This document shows, piece after piece, positions 29,840 to 38,722 of a stretch of 54,731 nt of DNA. Position numbers and translations under genes: made by a program. Position 1 is the stretch's first letter; each line of letters begins with the position of its first letter. The notes beneath the pieces are model-generated. The model did no database searches and was not told the DNA's origin. It saw only the letters and a list, made by a program, of their open reading frames with translations. Source of the stretch: Opitutia bacterium (GTDB lineage: Bacteria; Verrucomicrobiota; Verrucomicrobiia; Opitutales; Opitutaceae); contig CANJIU010000064.1 in assembly GCA_947474365.1 (NCBI GenBank), positions 1 through 54,731 on the forward strand, read 5' to 3'.

Positions 29840-32119
29840 ATGAGAATTGCAGCCCGCCTCGTTCCACTGCTTGCCGCTCTCGCCGCTGGCCTGAGTGTTT
29901 CCACCTCCCAAGCCGCCTCCGGGTGGCTAACTTGGCGCGGTCCTGACCAGGACGGCGTTTCCAAGGCCAAAGTGAAGCTGCCCGACAAACTCGACGTCAA
30001 CGGCCCGAATCACCGCTGGTCTTACAAGGTCAAGGGCGCCGGTGCCCCGGTGATCGCCGATGGACGGGTGTACGCTTTCGGGTTTTACGGTGAAACGACC
30101 GACGTCGAAGAGACGCTTATTTGCCTCGATGTGAAGACCGGGGCAAAGCTCTGGGAGCATCGCTTTCGCGACTACATCAGCGACACGACCTACAACCGCT
30201 ACGCCATTGGCGCCCCGGTAATCGACGCTGAAACCGGCAACGTCTACCTTGAGTCAACCTGCGGTCTCGTCATGGCGCTCAACCGCGATGGCAAGCTACT
30301 CTGGGAACACTCCATGATGGAGGAGTACGGCCGCCTGACGTTCCCGAACGGACGCACCGGTGCGCTCGTCGTCGAGGGAGATCTGGTCATCACCGACGGC
30401 ATCACCGCCAATTGGGGCACGGACGGCCCGGCCCGGAACCGTTTCTATGCCTTCGACAAGCGTACCGGTGAACTTTGCTGGTTTTCGACTCCTGGCATCG
30501 AGCCGATCGACAGCACCTTTGCGACTCCGGTCTACGGCAACATCGGCAATCAGCGGGTGATTTACCAAGGCACGGGCTGCGGGCACGTCGTCGCCGTCAA
30601 CGCCCGCACGGGCGAGTCCATCTGGCGGTTCCGCCTCTCTGGCGCCGGCGTAAATGCCGACGTGATTCTGGCGGGGCCCGGCCGCCTGATTGCCGTCCAC
30701 GGCAAGGAAAACATGGACTCGACCAGCCACGGCCGGCTGGTGTGCCTGAAGATTCCCACCGAATATCCGACCGCGGCGAAACCCGTAATTCTCGGCAAGG
30801 AGTCAGAGCTTTGGCGCAACGACGACTTTGTCGCCTTCAGCAGTTCGCCCGTGATGGTGAACAACCGCGTCTATTGTACGATCGCCACCGGCACGCTTGT
30901 CTGCGCGGACGCGACCACCGGCAAGACCATCTGGAGCGAAAAACTGGCGCCGGATCAATTGCACGCCTCGCCCGCCTACGCCGACGGCAAACTCTACGTC
31001 CCGACCTTGCACGGCACGGTCCACGTCATCAAGGACGCGGGCGACAAGGCCACGATTCTCTCGGAGAATCAGATGGGCGCCCCCTGCCTCGGCGCACCGT
31101 CCTTCTACGGCGATGCGGTCTTCATCTTCACGAAGGAGGCGCTGCATTGTTTCGGGCCCAAGGCCTCGGCGGCGAGCGTGCCGCCCTCGGTGGCAGTTAA
31201 GCCCGAAGCGGCATCGACCGAGCCGATCACTCAGCTTCAGGTGGTGCCCGCCGAGTTCGCACTTTCTCCGGGACAATCCCAGACGTTTACCGTCTACGGC
31301 CTGGATGCGAGCGGACGTCGGGTTCGCGCGGTCAGCAGCGAAGCCACGATGGCAAAATTCATCCCGCCCACCGCCCTCGTGAAATCCGAAGTGGATGCCG
31401 AGATCGCGGGCAATGTGCTCAAAACCACAAAAACTTCCAAGTTGTCCGCCGGTGCGCTTCAGGTGAAGTGGAACAACCTGACCGCCATCACGCGTGGGCG
31501 CATCGTGGCCGGCCCCGGCTACAAGGAAGGTTTTGAGTCCCTCCCGCTCGGCCAAAAGAACGAACTGAACGAAGACGTCGGATTTCCGCCCTTGGCGTGG
31601 CTCGGCGCCCGCGTGAAGTGGCACGTCCTGGAAAAAGACGGCAGCAAGGTCCTGGCCAACCGCCTCGACACGATTTTGTTCCAGCGGACGATGAACTTCA
31701 TCGGAAAGTCCGAGATGAAAAATTACACGCTTGAGGCCGACGTGATGACGGATGGCACCCGCCGCATCATGTCCACGGTCGGGTTGGTGAACCAGCGTTA
31801 CCTCATCGCGATGACCGCGAACAGCCGCATCATCGAAATCACGAGCAACCACGAACGACTGAAGGAATCCGTCCCCTTCGACGCGAAGCCCAACACCTGG
31901 TATCACCTGAAGACTCGCGTCGACCGCGACAAGACCGGCGAAGGTGGATTCGTGCGCGCCAAACTTTGGGAAAAATCCGCCCCGGAACCCGAAAAGTGGA
32001 CGATGGAACTCCGCCAGGAAAAACTCCATGACCACGGGGCGCCGGGCGTGTTTGCCTTCTCGCCCCAAAGCCAAAAGCGCGTCTTCATCGATAATCTCTC
32101 CCTTTCCGCCAATGAGTAA
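29840..32119 (+). CDS. exported PQQ-propeller protein with C-terminal LamG/DUF1080-like domain
   Basis: A 759-residue secreted protein. Residues 1-29 are a signal peptide (MRIAARLVPLLAALAAGLSV...SQA). The propeller begins WLTWRGPDQDGVSKAKVKLP and carries blade motifs such as CLDVKTGAKLWEHR, ALNRDGKLLWEH, AFDKRTGELCWF and CADATTGKTIWSEK (about 30-440). A bacterial Ig-like segment follows (about 460-560, LQVVPAEFALSPGQSQTFTV). A concanavalin-fold domain ends the chain (about 560-759, KNYTLEADVMTDG and NTWYHLKTRVDRD), as in DUF1080-type carbohydrate proteins. The frame extends further upstream, but the signal peptide fixes the start at 29840. The next propeller gene starts inside this one (8-base overlap), so the two are translationally linked and probably a pair. 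Redox versus binding role is undecided. Confidence 0.83.
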   Translation: MRIAARLVPLLAALAAGLSVSTSQAASGWLTWRGPDQDGVSKAKVKLPDKLDVNGPNHRWSYKVKGAGAPVIADGRVYAFGFYGETTDVEETLICLDVKTGAKLWEHRFRDYISDTTYNRYAIGAPVIDAETGNVYLESTCGLVMALNRDGKLLWEHSMMEEYGRLTFPNGRTGALVVEGDLVITDGITANWGTDGPARNRFYAFDKRTGELCWFSTPGIEPIDSTFATPVYGNIGNQRVIYQGTGCGHVVAVNARTGESIWRFRLSGAGVNADVILAGPGRLIAVHGKENMDSTSHGRLVCLKIPTEYPTAAKPVILGKESELWRNDDFVAFSSSPVMVNNRVYCTIATGTLVCADATTGKTIWSEKLAPDQLHASPAYADGKLYVPTLHGTVHVIKDAGDKATILSENQMGAPCLGAPSFYGDAVFIFTKEALHCFGPKASAASVPPSVAVKPEAASTEPITQLQVVPAEFALSPGQSQTFTVYGLDASGRRVRAVSSEATMAKFIPPTALVKSEVDAEIAGNVLKTTKTSKLSAGALQVKWNNLTAITRGRIVAGPGYKEGFESLPLGQKNELNEDVGFPPLAWLGARVKWHVLEKDGSKVLANRLDTILFQRTMNFIGKSEMKNYTLEADVMTDGTRRIMSTVGLVNQRYLIAMTANSRIIEITSNHERLKESVPFDAKPNTWYHLKTRVDRDKTGEGGFVRAKLWEKSAPEPEKWTMELRQEKLHDHGAPGVFAFSPQSQKRVFIDNLSLSANE

Positions 32120-33647
32120 GTCCTACGTTTCCCCTCTCATTCCCTTGTTCGCGGCGCTTCTGGCCGCACCGTTCGCACAGGCCAAGGATTGGCCCATGTG
32201 GGGCGGCAAGCCGGACCGCAATATGGTCGCCGACGCCACGGGGCTGCCTGACGACATTGTGAGCGGAAAATTCCTACCCAAGAGCGAGGTCATCGATCCG
32301 AAGTCGACCAAAAACATCCGCTGGGTCGGCAAACTCGGCTCGCAGGCCTACGGGACACCCGTCGTCGCCGGGGGACGCGTTTACGTCGGCACAAACAATG
32401 AGGCGCCGCGCGACCCCGCGCAAACCGGCGATCGCGGCGTGCTGATGTGTTTCGACGAGAAGACCGGAGATTTCCTCTGGCAGCTCGTCATCCCAAAGGT
32501 GGGCGCCGGCAAGGTCAGCGACTGGGAATTCGTCGGGCTGTGCTCCTCGGTCGCCATCGATGGAGATCGAGGCTACGTGGTGTCCAATCGCGGCGAACTC
32601 ATTTGTTTCGACGTCAAGGGCATGGCCGACGGCAACGCCGGCCCCTTCACCGACGAGGCGAAGTTTTCCTCCCAGGACGGCAAGCCGGTTAAGATCACGG
32701 ACAAGAGCGCTGACATCATCTGGGTGACCGATGTCCGCACGGAGCTGGGAATTTTCCCGCACAACGTCTCGAGCTGTTCGCCGCTGATTCTCGGTGACAA
32801 AATTTTTATGGCCACCTCGAACGGCGTCGACTGGTCGCACCTCAACATCCCGGCCCCCTTTGCGCCGGCCCTGGTTGTGCTGGACAAAAACACCGGCAAG
32901 ATCATCGGCGAGGAGGCTTCGGGCGTCTCGCAGCGCGCGATGCATGCGAGCTGGAGTTCACCGGGCTACACGACCGTGAACGGCAAGGGCATGATCGTCT
33001 GGGGCGGCGGCGACGGCTTTTGTTACGGTTTTGAGCCCGAACCCTATCAGCACAAAGACGGTTTCATGGCGCTGAAAGAGCTCTTCCGCTATGACGCCGA
33101 TCCGGTCGAATACCGGACCAAGAACGGCGCTCCCATCAAGTACGCGACACACGACGGCCCGAGTGAGCTGATTGCAACGGTCGTCGCGCAGAATAACCGG
33201 GCCTACATGGTCATCGGCCAGGATCCCGAGCACGGCGACGGCGTGGGTATGCTCAGCTGCATCGACCTCACCGCCCGCGGCGATCTCTCCGGCAAGGCGA
33301 TCTGGGTCAACAAGGACATCGGCCGCTCCATCTCCACTCCGAGCGTCGTCGGCGACCTGCTTTTCCAGGCCGAATACAAGGGCGACATTCACTGCATCGA
33401 CACCAAGACTGGCAAGCAGCTCTGGGTCCACTCGACCAACAGTCGCATCTGGTCCTCGACCCTCGTGGCCGATGGCAAACTCTATTGCGGCAACGAAGAC
33501 GGCGAACTCGTCATTCTCAAGGCCGGCCGCGAAAAACAGCTGATCGGCAAGATCGACTTCTTCTCTCCCGTTTATTGCAGTCCGGTCGTGGCGAACAATT
33601 CCATCTTCGTCGCCACGCACACTCACATTTTTGCCATCGGCAAATAA
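32112..33647 (+). CDS. exported PQQ-propeller protein
   Basis: A 511-residue secreted beta-propeller. The signal peptide is MSKSYVSPLIPLFAALLAAP followed by FAQA. The mature chain starts DWPMWGGKPDRNMVADATGL and shows blades CFDEKTGDFLWQLV, VLDKNTGKIIGEE, CIDTKTGKQLWVH and ILKAGREKQLI. Its start ATG lies inside the end of the preceding propeller gene. Sites such as HNVSSCSPLILGDKI also occur in planctomycete/verrucomicrobial PQQ-repeat proteins. Two tandem hairpins (33671-33710) follow the stop and separate it from the adenylating-enzyme gene. No catalytic Asp/Glu-calcium site typical of quinoprotein dehydrogenases could be assigned by eye. Confidence 0.82.
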   Translation: MSKSYVSPLIPLFAALLAAPFAQAKDWPMWGGKPDRNMVADATGLPDDIVSGKFLPKSEVIDPKSTKNIRWVGKLGSQAYGTPVVAGGRVYVGTNNEAPRDPAQTGDRGVLMCFDEKTGDFLWQLVIPKVGAGKVSDWEFVGLCSSVAIDGDRGYVVSNRGELICFDVKGMADGNAGPFTDEAKFSSQDGKPVKITDKSADIIWVTDVRTELGIFPHNVSSCSPLILGDKIFMATSNGVDWSHLNIPAPFAPALVVLDKNTGKIIGEEASGVSQRAMHASWSSPGYTTVNGKGMIVWGGGDGFCYGFEPEPYQHKDGFMALKELFRYDADPVEYRTKNGAPIKYATHDGPSELIATVVAQNNRAYMVIGQDPEHGDGVGMLSCIDLTARGDLSGKAIWVNKDIGRSISTPSVVGDLLFQAEYKGDIHCIDTKTGKQLWVHSTNSRIWSSTLVADGKLYCGNEDGELVILKAGREKQLIGKIDFFSPVYCSPVVANNSIFVATHTHIFAIGK

Positions 33648-33670
33648 GCGCCTCTGTCAGGGCGGCAGTT

Positions 33671-33710
33671 GACGTCCTCGCGGACGTCATTGTTTGTGGG
33701 GTTTCCCCAC
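33671..33710 (+). terminator. tandem perfect hairpins
   Basis: GACGTCC-TCGC-GGACGTC (33671-33688) and GTGGGG-TTT-CCCCAC (33696-33710) are two perfect, tight stem-loops seven bases apart, 24 bases after a stop codon. Together they suit termination or processing at the operon border. There is no long T-run after the second. Confidence 0.45.
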
Positions 33711-33768
33711 CCGCCCTTGCCGTGCCGCTCCCTCTTTCGAACGCATCCATTTTCCCCAACCATTCGAC

Positions 33769-34845
33769 ATGAGCTCCTCCCTCACCGTTCCGTCGGCCCA
33801 GAAGGCCCTCGATGCCTGGACCCGCAAGATGATCGCCTGGCACTTCTCTCCTGCCACCGGCTGCGACTACTGGCTCAAATGGGCCAAGCAGGCCGGCTGG
33901 AACCCCATCAAGGAGATCACCTGCTTTGCCGACATCGCAAACAAGTTCCCCCACTTCGACGACGAGGTCCTGCGTCAGGAACAACCCGAGCGCTTTGTGC
34001 CCAAGGCGTATGCCAAGCGGCCCTACAACATCTTCGAGACGGGCGGCACCACCGGCATGCCGAAGCAGCGCGTCGGCTGGGATGACTACAAGACCGACTA
34101 CGAGGAATTCAGCGACCACTACGGCCCGAAGTTCTTTCCTATGGGCACCAACTGGCTCATGGTCGGGCCAACGGGCCCTCGCCGGCTCCGACTCGCAATC
34201 GAGCATCTCGCCAACTACCGCGGCGGCTCGTGCTACTTCGTCGACCTCGATCCGCGGTGGGTTAAGCGGCTGATCGGGATGGGCGAAATGGCGATGGCGC
34301 GAAAATACCAGGAGCACGTCATCGATCAGGCGGCGACCATCATCCGCCACCGCAACATCCAGTGCATGTTCACGACCCCGCGCCTGCTGGAGAATCTCGC
34401 CGAGCGCATGTCGCTTGTGAAAGCTGGCATCAAGGGCGTTTTCGCCGGCGGCACCACGATGACCCCGCAATACGTGCGTTTCGTCGTCGAGGAAGTGCTC
34501 GAGGGAAAGATCAATTTCGCGCCGACCTACGGCAACACCCTCATGGGGCTCGCCATCAGCCGCAAACTGAAGCGCGAGGACAACTACAGCATCACCTACT
34601 ACGCGCCGCAGCCGCGCGCCGCGCTGCGCGTCGTCAATCCCGACAAACCTTCCGAGGTCGTACCCTACGGAGAATACGGTCGCGTCGAGCTCACGACGAT
34701 GACGAAGGAATTCTTCGTCCCACGCTTCCTTGAGCGCGATGAGGCGATCCGCCGCCCGCCATGCGATGAATTCCCGTGGGACGGCGTCGGCGACGTCCGC
34801 CCCTTCCAGTCCCTGACCAAGACAATCATCGAAGGCGTCTATTGA
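33769..34845 (+). CDS. LuxE/PaaK-like adenylate-forming enzyme
   Basis: A 358-residue member of the ANL (AMP-forming ligase) superfamily that would activate a carboxylic acid as acyl-adenylate. The phosphate-binding loop is FETGGTTGMPKQR (about 88-100). A second conserved stretch, KGVFAGGTTMTPQYVRF, precedes the 'PTYGNTLMG' motif typical of the adenylate pocket. The protein stops near DVRPFQSLTKT and lacks the roughly 100-residue C-terminal lid of full ligases, as LuxE acyl-protein synthetases do. The ATG at 33769 is chosen; the upstream frame is GC-rich leader. The next gene is an aldehyde dehydrogenase, so the pair resembles the activating and reducing parts of a carboxylic acid reductase. 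The substrate may be aromatic, since a chorismate-lyase-like gene lies in the same run (inference). Confidence 0.72.
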   Translation: MSSSLTVPSAQKALDAWTRKMIAWHFSPATGCDYWLKWAKQAGWNPIKEITCFADIANKFPHFDDEVLRQEQPERFVPKAYAKRPYNIFETGGTTGMPKQRVGWDDYKTDYEEFSDHYGPKFFPMGTNWLMVGPTGPRRLRLAIEHLANYRGGSCYFVDLDPRWVKRLIGMGEMAMARKYQEHVIDQAATIIRHRNIQCMFTTPRLLENLAERMSLVKAGIKGVFAGGTTMTPQYVRFVVEEVLEGKINFAPTYGNTLMGLAISRKLKREDNYSITYYAPQPRAALRVVNPDKPSEVVPYGEYGRVELTTMTKEFFVPRFLERDEAIRRPPCDEFPWDGVGDVRPFQSLTKTIIEGVY

Positions 34846-34877
34846 GCCGCGGCCGTCACGGTAAAAACGACTCAACC

Positions 34878-36314
34878 ATGAGCGCCGCCATCCACATTCC
34901 GGTCCTCCGTCTCGGGCGGACCTACCGGAGCCTCGACACGATCAAACTCTCGACCGCCGGCCAGGCCCTCGAAGTCAGCGTGGCGAACTCCGGCCTCATC
35001 CGCCGCGACCTCCAGCAAATCGCCCGTTCCGGGGAAAGTCTCCGTGCGATTCCGTGCGAAACACTTGTCGGTTACTGCGAAAAGGCCGCCGAACTCTACC
35101 TCCACGGGAATCTGCCGTGGGGCGATGACGAACGGCTCCAAAGCCCGGACGATTACGTCGCCGCGCTTTCACAGCTCACCGGCCTGCCACACAGCCTCGG
35201 CCGATCCAACATGGGCAAGGTCCACGCCGCGATGTCCAACATCCGCGCGGTGATCGCAGGGCTCACTCGAGGGATGGCGCTTGAGCTTTTTGATCGCGGC
35301 TTCGTCCGGCAGGGGGGCCTGGAGGTAAATTTCTTCCCGCAAACCGAGAGCCTCGGCGTTCTCCTCCCGAGCAATTCTCCCGGAGTGAATTCACTTTGGC
35401 TCCCTGCCCTCGTGATGAAGATCCCGGTCGTGCTCAAGCCGGGCCGCGAGGATCCGTTGACCCCATTCCGCATCATTCAGGCGATGATCGCCGCTGGATT
35501 CCCCAAGGAGGCATTCGGTTTCTACCCCACGACCCACGACGGTGGCGACACCCTCCTCTTCGGCACCGGGCGCGCCATCGCGTTCGGCAACGATGCCACG
35601 CTGAAGAAATATGCGCCTTACCGTCATATCCAGGTCCACGGTTCCGGTCGCAGCAAGGTCCTGGTCGGTGACGATTTTGCCGACCAGTGGGAAAAGCACC
35701 TCGACGTAATCGTACACTCAATTTCGGCCAACGGGGGACGCAGTTGCATCAACTGCTCCTCCGTCCTGATCGGCCGGGATCGCGACGGTCTGGCCGACGC
35801 CCTCGCGCGCCGTCTCGCTGCAATTGAGCCGCTGCCCCGTGACAATCCCGACGCCGTTCTCTGCGGTTTCGCGAACCCGTCGATGGCCAAGGGGATCAAC
35901 GAACGGATCGACGAACTCCTCCTGACTCCGGGCGCGACCGACCTCACGGCGCGTTACCGCACCGGACCGCGTCTGGTGGAGATGCACGGTCAGACGTTTC
36001 TCCGGCCGACGCTCATTGTGTGCGACGATCTGGAGCACCCGTTGGCCAACACCGAATTCATGTTCCCGTTTGCGAGCATCCTTCAGGTGCCGCAGGCGCG
36101 TATGATCGACCAGATTGGCGAGTCCCTTGTCGTGTCGGCGTTCACGCATGACCGCGCCTGGAGCACCGCCCTGATGACGAGCACCAACATCGAGCGTCTG
36201 AACCTCGGGCCGTATTCGACGATGCGGGTCCAATGGGAACAACCACACGAGGGAAATCTCTTCGAATTTCTCTATCGCCGTCGCGCGTTGCAGGGCGATT
36301 TGGGCTCGCTGTAA
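34878..36314 (+). CDS. aldehyde dehydrogenase superfamily protein
   Basis: A 478-residue NAD(P)-dependent aldehyde dehydrogenase or acyl-thioester reductase. The cofactor-binding region reads LGVLLPSNSPGVNSLWLPAL and IPVVLKPGREDPLTPFRI. The catalytic cysteine is in NGGRSCINCSS (about C290), a variant of the usual 'GQxC' context. A C-terminal oligomerisation segment ends the chain. The N-terminal 150 residues are less typical, with a helical insert (LPHSLGRSNMGKVHAAMSNI). Starting from ATG 34878, it lies 32 bases after the ANL gene and 7 bases before the alcohol dehydrogenase gene. In that setting it more likely reduces an activated acyl group to aldehyde than oxidises one. It could also be LuxC-like in role, although the sequence reads as classical ALDH. 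Confidence 0.8.
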   Translation: MSAAIHIPVLRLGRTYRSLDTIKLSTAGQALEVSVANSGLIRRDLQQIARSGESLRAIPCETLVGYCEKAAELYLHGNLPWGDDERLQSPDDYVAALSQLTGLPHSLGRSNMGKVHAAMSNIRAVIAGLTRGMALELFDRGFVRQGGLEVNFFPQTESLGVLLPSNSPGVNSLWLPALVMKIPVVLKPGREDPLTPFRIIQAMIAAGFPKEAFGFYPTTHDGGDTLLFGTGRAIAFGNDATLKKYAPYRHIQVHGSGRSKVLVGDDFADQWEKHLDVIVHSISANGGRSCINCSSVLIGRDRDGLADALARRLAAIEPLPRDNPDAVLCGFANPSMAKGINERIDELLLTPGATDLTARYRTGPRLVEMHGQTFLRPTLIVCDDLEHPLANTEFMFPFASILQVPQARMIDQIGESLVVSAFTHDRAWSTALMTSTNIERLNLGPYSTMRVQWEQPHEGNLFEFLYRRRALQGDLGSL

Positions 36315-36321
36315 ACGGCCG

Positions 36322-37470
36322 ATGATCGTCCCGTTCGCCTCCCGTCCGTCGCCGAAGCTCGTGTTCGGCGCCGGCGCGCTGAACGACTTGCCCGCGTACG
36401 TCCGCGAGGTCGGCGGTTTGGCGGTGTATCTTGTCAGTGACCGGGGCATCGCCCGCACCGGTTACGTCGATCGCGCCCGGGGATTGCTCAAGGCTGCAGG
36501 CATTCCCGTTTCCTGTTTTACGGACGCCCGCGAGAATCCCACCGAGACCGACGCCGCCACCTGTCGCGACCAGGCGTTGGGGAACCCGTTCGACTGCCTC
36601 GTCGCCCTAGGCGGCGGCAGCAGTCTCGACACGGCGCGAGCATGCAATTTTCTCCTCAGCAACGGCGGGGCGATGCGCGACTATCATGGTTACGGCAAGG
36701 CCGCGAAGCCGATGCTGCCCATGATCGCAATTCCCACGACCGCGGGCACTGGCAGCGAAACCCAATCCTACGCCCTCATCAGCCGCGACGACACCCACGA
36801 AAAGATGGCGTGCGGCGACCCCAAGGCGCGCGCCCGCATCGCGATCCTCGACCCAGACCTCACGGCCACGCTGCCACGCTCGACCGCAATTCTATCGGGC
36901 CTCGACGCGCTCTCCCATGCGCTTGAGTCCGCGGTCTGCACGAAACGCAACGCCGTCTCCTCCATCTACTCGGAAGCCGCCTTCCGCCACCTGGCGGGCG
37001 CGGTCAGCCGAATCTTCGCCGGCCAGGGAACGGCGGATGATCGCGGCCACATGCAGCTCGGCGCGGCATTCGCGGGACTTGCGATCGAAAACAGCATGCT
37101 TGGCGGGGCCCACGCGAGCGCCAACCCGCTCACCGCCCGACATGGCGTCGTACACGGTCATGCCGTCTCCCACATGCTGCCGCACGTCATGCGGTATAAT
37201 TCTGCCGATGCCGGCGCCGGTGCGATCTATGCGCGGTATGCCGAGTTGCTGCGGGAATCGGGAGAGAGTTCCGTACCGTTGATCGAATGGGTGTCCGGCA
37301 TCGTAAAACAATGCGCCCTGCCCGCGCTGGATGGCAGCACGATGGATTTGGCGCTCCTCGCCGAAGATGCGACCCGGCAATGGACGGGAAAATTCAATCC
37401 GCGACCGTTGCAGGCGGCGGAATTTCTTTCACTCTATCGGCGTGCGTTTGATCCCCATGTTTCTGCGTGA
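36322..37470 (+). CDS. iron-containing alcohol dehydrogenase
   Basis: A 382-residue group III metal-dependent alcohol dehydrogenase that interconverts an aldehyde and a primary alcohol with NAD(P)H. The dinucleotide site is CLVALGGGSSLDTARACNFL, followed by IAIPTTAGTGSETQ. Metal ligands are in LSGLDALSHALES and in GVVHGHAVSHMLPHVMRYN (Asp/His set). Length and order are normal. The gene begins 7 bases after the aldehyde dehydrogenase stop, and its own stop lies inside the start of the next gene (14-base overlap), so it is embedded in the operon. It probably removes the aldehyde made upstream. The exact substrate cannot be read from sequence. Confidence 0.9.
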   Translation: MIVPFASRPSPKLVFGAGALNDLPAYVREVGGLAVYLVSDRGIARTGYVDRARGLLKAAGIPVSCFTDARENPTETDAATCRDQALGNPFDCLVALGGGSSLDTARACNFLLSNGGAMRDYHGYGKAAKPMLPMIAIPTTAGTGSETQSYALISRDDTHEKMACGDPKARARIAILDPDLTATLPRSTAILSGLDALSHALESAVCTKRNAVSSIYSEAAFRHLAGAVSRIFAGQGTADDRGHMQLGAAFAGLAIENSMLGGAHASANPLTARHGVVHGHAVSHMLPHVMRYNSADAGAGAIYARYAELLRESGESSVPLIEWVSGIVKQCALPALDGSTMDLALLAEDATRQWTGKFNPRPLQAAEFLSLYRRAFDPHVSA

Positions 37471-38677
37471 GCCAGTGGTGACGGCTCCGCCCGCTCGCCG
37501 CCTCAGCGCCGCCTTCTTGGCGATCTCCGTCAGTTGCCTAGTCATAACCGGCTGCGGCGATCGCACCGTGCCTCCGGAGACAAAGAAAAAGACGGTGGCG
37601 GCTCCCGATATTTCCTGGCCGATGACCCGAGGCGGCCCGGCGCTCAGCGGCACCGTGGCCACGATTATTCCTCGATACCCAGTGACGGCGTGGACGTTTG
37701 CCGCGCCGGGCGGGGTTTCTGCGGAGGCGGCCATTTACAAGGGCCGCGTCTACATTGGCACGGGCAAGGGCACGGTGCATTGCCTGTCCGCCGATTCGGG
37801 AAAGGAAATTTGGCACTTTGACACCAAGGACGCGATTTCCGGGGCACCCGCCGTCGCCGGCACAACGGTCTTCGTCCCGTCCAACGACGGCCGACTCTAC
37901 GCCCTGAACACCGAGACCGGCGCCGAAGTCTGGCGCTTCACTATTGAGGACAAAATCAGTTCCGGGGCCGTGCTGATAAAGAACCCCGCTGGCCCCGAAG
38001 ACTGGATTCTCCTTAACGGCTACGACGGCACGACGCGGGTCTTGAACGCCGCGGACGGGAAGATCGTCTGGTCATACAAAACCGACGACTTCGTGAACGG
38101 ATCACCGGCCGTTGTCGACGGACGATTCCTCGTTTTCGGCGGCTGCGACGCCCAGCTGCATGTCGTGAACCTGAAGGACGGCACCCTCGTTCACAAGATC
38201 CCCACAAACGCCCAAATCCCTGCGTCCATCGCCACGTTTGGGACCATGGCGTTTTGCGGCAACTATGCGAACCAGACGGTCGCGTTTGATGTCCCGGGTG
38301 GAAAAGTCGCCTGGACCTATGAGGACCGGGCGCTGCCCTTCTTCAGTTCTCCTGCCGTCAACGCCAAGCTGGTACTGATCGGCTCGCGCGACAAGAACCT
38401 CCACGCCATCCACCGGGAAAGCGGTGAAGTCGCCTGGAAATTCAAGACGGGGGGACGCGTCGAGGGATCCCCGATTGTCTTCAATGACGGCGTGGTCTTC
38501 GGCTCGGCCGATGGGCGCCTCTATGCCGCCAGCCTCGACACCGGCGCCGAGCTCTGGCAACTCGATCTCGGTGAACCGCTGGTCGCCTCACCCGCGTTTG
38601 GCGCTCACCAGATCATCGTCAGCGGGGAGAAGGGCACCGTCTTCGCCATTCGCAGCCGCCCCGGTCCGAAATCCTGA
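37457..38677 (+). CDS. PQQ-propeller lipoprotein (BamB-like fold)
   Basis: A 406-residue lipoprotein. A basic N-terminus leads into SAAFLAISVSCLVITGCGD, with a lipobox and lipidated Cys at about 33. It then has propeller blades (CLSADSGKEIWHFD, ALNTETGAEVWRF, VLNAADGKIVWSYK, AIHRESGEVAWKFK, AASLDTGAELWQLD). The fold is that of BamB, but BamB belongs to the outer-membrane assembly operon and no such neighbours are here, so a pathway-specific envelope role is more likely. The start ATG lies 14 bases inside the alcohol dehydrogenase gene; an upstream in-frame start would remove the lipoprotein signal from the N-terminus. Third of three propellers within 9 kb. Confidence 0.85.
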   Translation: MFLREPVVTAPPARRLSAAFLAISVSCLVITGCGDRTVPPETKKKTVAAPDISWPMTRGGPALSGTVATIIPRYPVTAWTFAAPGGVSAEAAIYKGRVYIGTGKGTVHCLSADSGKEIWHFDTKDAISGAPAVAGTTVFVPSNDGRLYALNTETGAEVWRFTIEDKISSGAVLIKNPAGPEDWILLNGYDGTTRVLNAADGKIVWSYKTDDFVNGSPAVVDGRFLVFGGCDAQLHVVNLKDGTLVHKIPTNAQIPASIATFGTMAFCGNYANQTVAFDVPGGKVAWTYEDRALPFFSSPAVNAKLVLIGSRDKNLHAIHRESGEVAWKFKTGGRVEGSPIVFNDGVVFGSADGRLYAASLDTGAELWQLDLGEPLVASPAFGAHQIIVSGEKGTVFAIRSRPGPKS

Positions 38678-38722
38678 GCCTCCGACCGTTTCCAAACGTC
38701 CTCTCTCAACGCGTCACTTTCA

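Noticed and set aside
30803..32074. 423-residue minus-strand frame under the PQQ-propeller gene
   Set aside because: Low-complexity H/R/G/V translation and no family motifs; the plus strand has clear blade repeats and a signal peptide.
37457..38677. BamB outer-membrane assembly lipoprotein
   Set aside because: Same fold and lipobox, yet three propeller paralogues are near and the gene is embedded in a metabolic operon.
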